Origin: Planctomycetota bacterium
Lineage (GTDB): Bacteria > Planctomycetota > B15-G4
Assembly (NCBI GenBank): GCA_029259745.1
Contig: JAJDEO010000024.1
Location: 175,507 to 239,506, forward strand
Direction of reading: 5' to 3'
Length of the DNA stretch: 64,000 bases
The notes below the pieces were generated by a model. It worked only from the letters and a program-made list of their open reading frames with translations, was not told where the DNA came from and did not search any database. Both the position numbers and the translations under genes were made by a program. The number at the start of each line of letters is the position of its first letter. Position 1 is the stretch's first letter. Shown here piece by piece: positions 63,856 through 64,000 of the stretch.

Positions 63856-63919
63856 GCATAACGTGGTTGCCGCTCACCGGTGGCGCGAAGCGCCGTCCGT
63901 GTGCAGCGGCGGGTTGGGT
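63856..63919 (+). repeat. attC-like palindromic element beside the RM genes
   Basis: The 64-nt element runs from GCATAAC (near RYYYAAC, one mismatch) to GTTGGGT (matches GTTRRRY). Inside, GCCGCT pairs with AGCGGC and a central hairpin GGCGC-GAA-GCGCC forms. This is the arrangement of integron attC sites (outer R boxes, inner L boxes). No integrase gene is in the window, so the call is tentative. Confidence 0.45.
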
Positions 63920-64000
63920 ATGTGCTGAGCGGCGCCGTGACCACCCTCAGTCTCCCACAAGCCAGAGAACTGTACATCCGGGTACGGGAGCGCCCCGCCG

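Noticed and set aside
63937..64000. GTG at 63937 opening a frame to the right edge (starts VTTLSLPQARELYIRVRER)
   Set aside because: Plausible composition, but only 21 codons are visible and there is no ribosome-binding site, so a gene cannot be claimed.

Overview
The window is high-GC bacterial DNA, dense with genes on both strands, with one tRNA and no rRNA, CRISPR array or recognisable insertion sequence. The gene content suggests a Planctomycetota-like marine or soil bacterium (an inference, since no marker gene is present). It includes a Ser/Thr kinase fused to tetratricopeptide repeats, and many secreted FG-GAP, PKD, beta-helix and LVIVD proteins that end in related C-terminal beta domains. 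It also includes lipoproteins, a sulfotransferase and an AsmA-like giant. Starts often overlap the preceding stop by 1-4 nt, and ATG, GTG and TTG starts are all used.

Layout. 1-5.0 kb: secreted FG-GAP, beta-helix and beta-propeller proteins; the propeller gene overlaps a tetR gene. 5.0-12.5 kb: tetR with a palindromic operator, then a CusCBA-type heavy-metal efflux operon read leftward (small Cys/His-rich secreted protein, outer-membrane lipoprotein, adaptor, RND pump). 12.8-18.4 kb: sulfotransferase, a small membrane protein behind a 14-codon leader ORF, a secreted protein ending in a Hint (hedgehog/intein) domain, an APH-type phosphotransferase and tRNA-Asp. 18.6-22.9 kb: two overlapping B12-binding-type radical SAM genes. 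23.4-25.7 kb: a NarL-type regulator, then a small protein, an 8-TM protein and a zinc-ribbon protein. 25.8-31.1 kb: glgX, glgB and an MscS channel. 31.2-37.9 kb: a lipoprotein and a 1,779-residue AsmA-like protein. 37.9-42.7 kb: small membrane proteins, a secreted zinc peptidase, an LVIVD-repeat protein and a BY-kinase-like ATPase.

43.3-45.3 kb holds a coiled-coil protein followed by a MamK-family actin, a candidate cytoskeletal module outside any visible magnetosome cluster. 45.6-53.0 kb is an accessory stretch of short unrelated genes (isochorismatase-like hydrolase, pirin, HxlR regulator, truncated DinB-like protein, GrpB-like protein, VOC protein). It also contains structured repeats and a thioredoxin-like gene interrupted by an in-frame TGA; a hairpin at bacterial SECIS distance makes this a candidate selenoprotein. 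53.0-61.7 kb: a PKD/beta-helix protein, an NTF2-like lipoprotein, a secreted protein and the TPR kinase. 61.8-63.8 kb: a type II restriction-modification pair, lower in GC than its surroundings and bordered on the right by an attC-like palindrome.

The strongest leads are the candidate selenoprotein, the MamK-like actin with its coiled-coil neighbour, the secreted Hint protein, the C-terminal domain shared by secreted proteins, and the structured repeat family.
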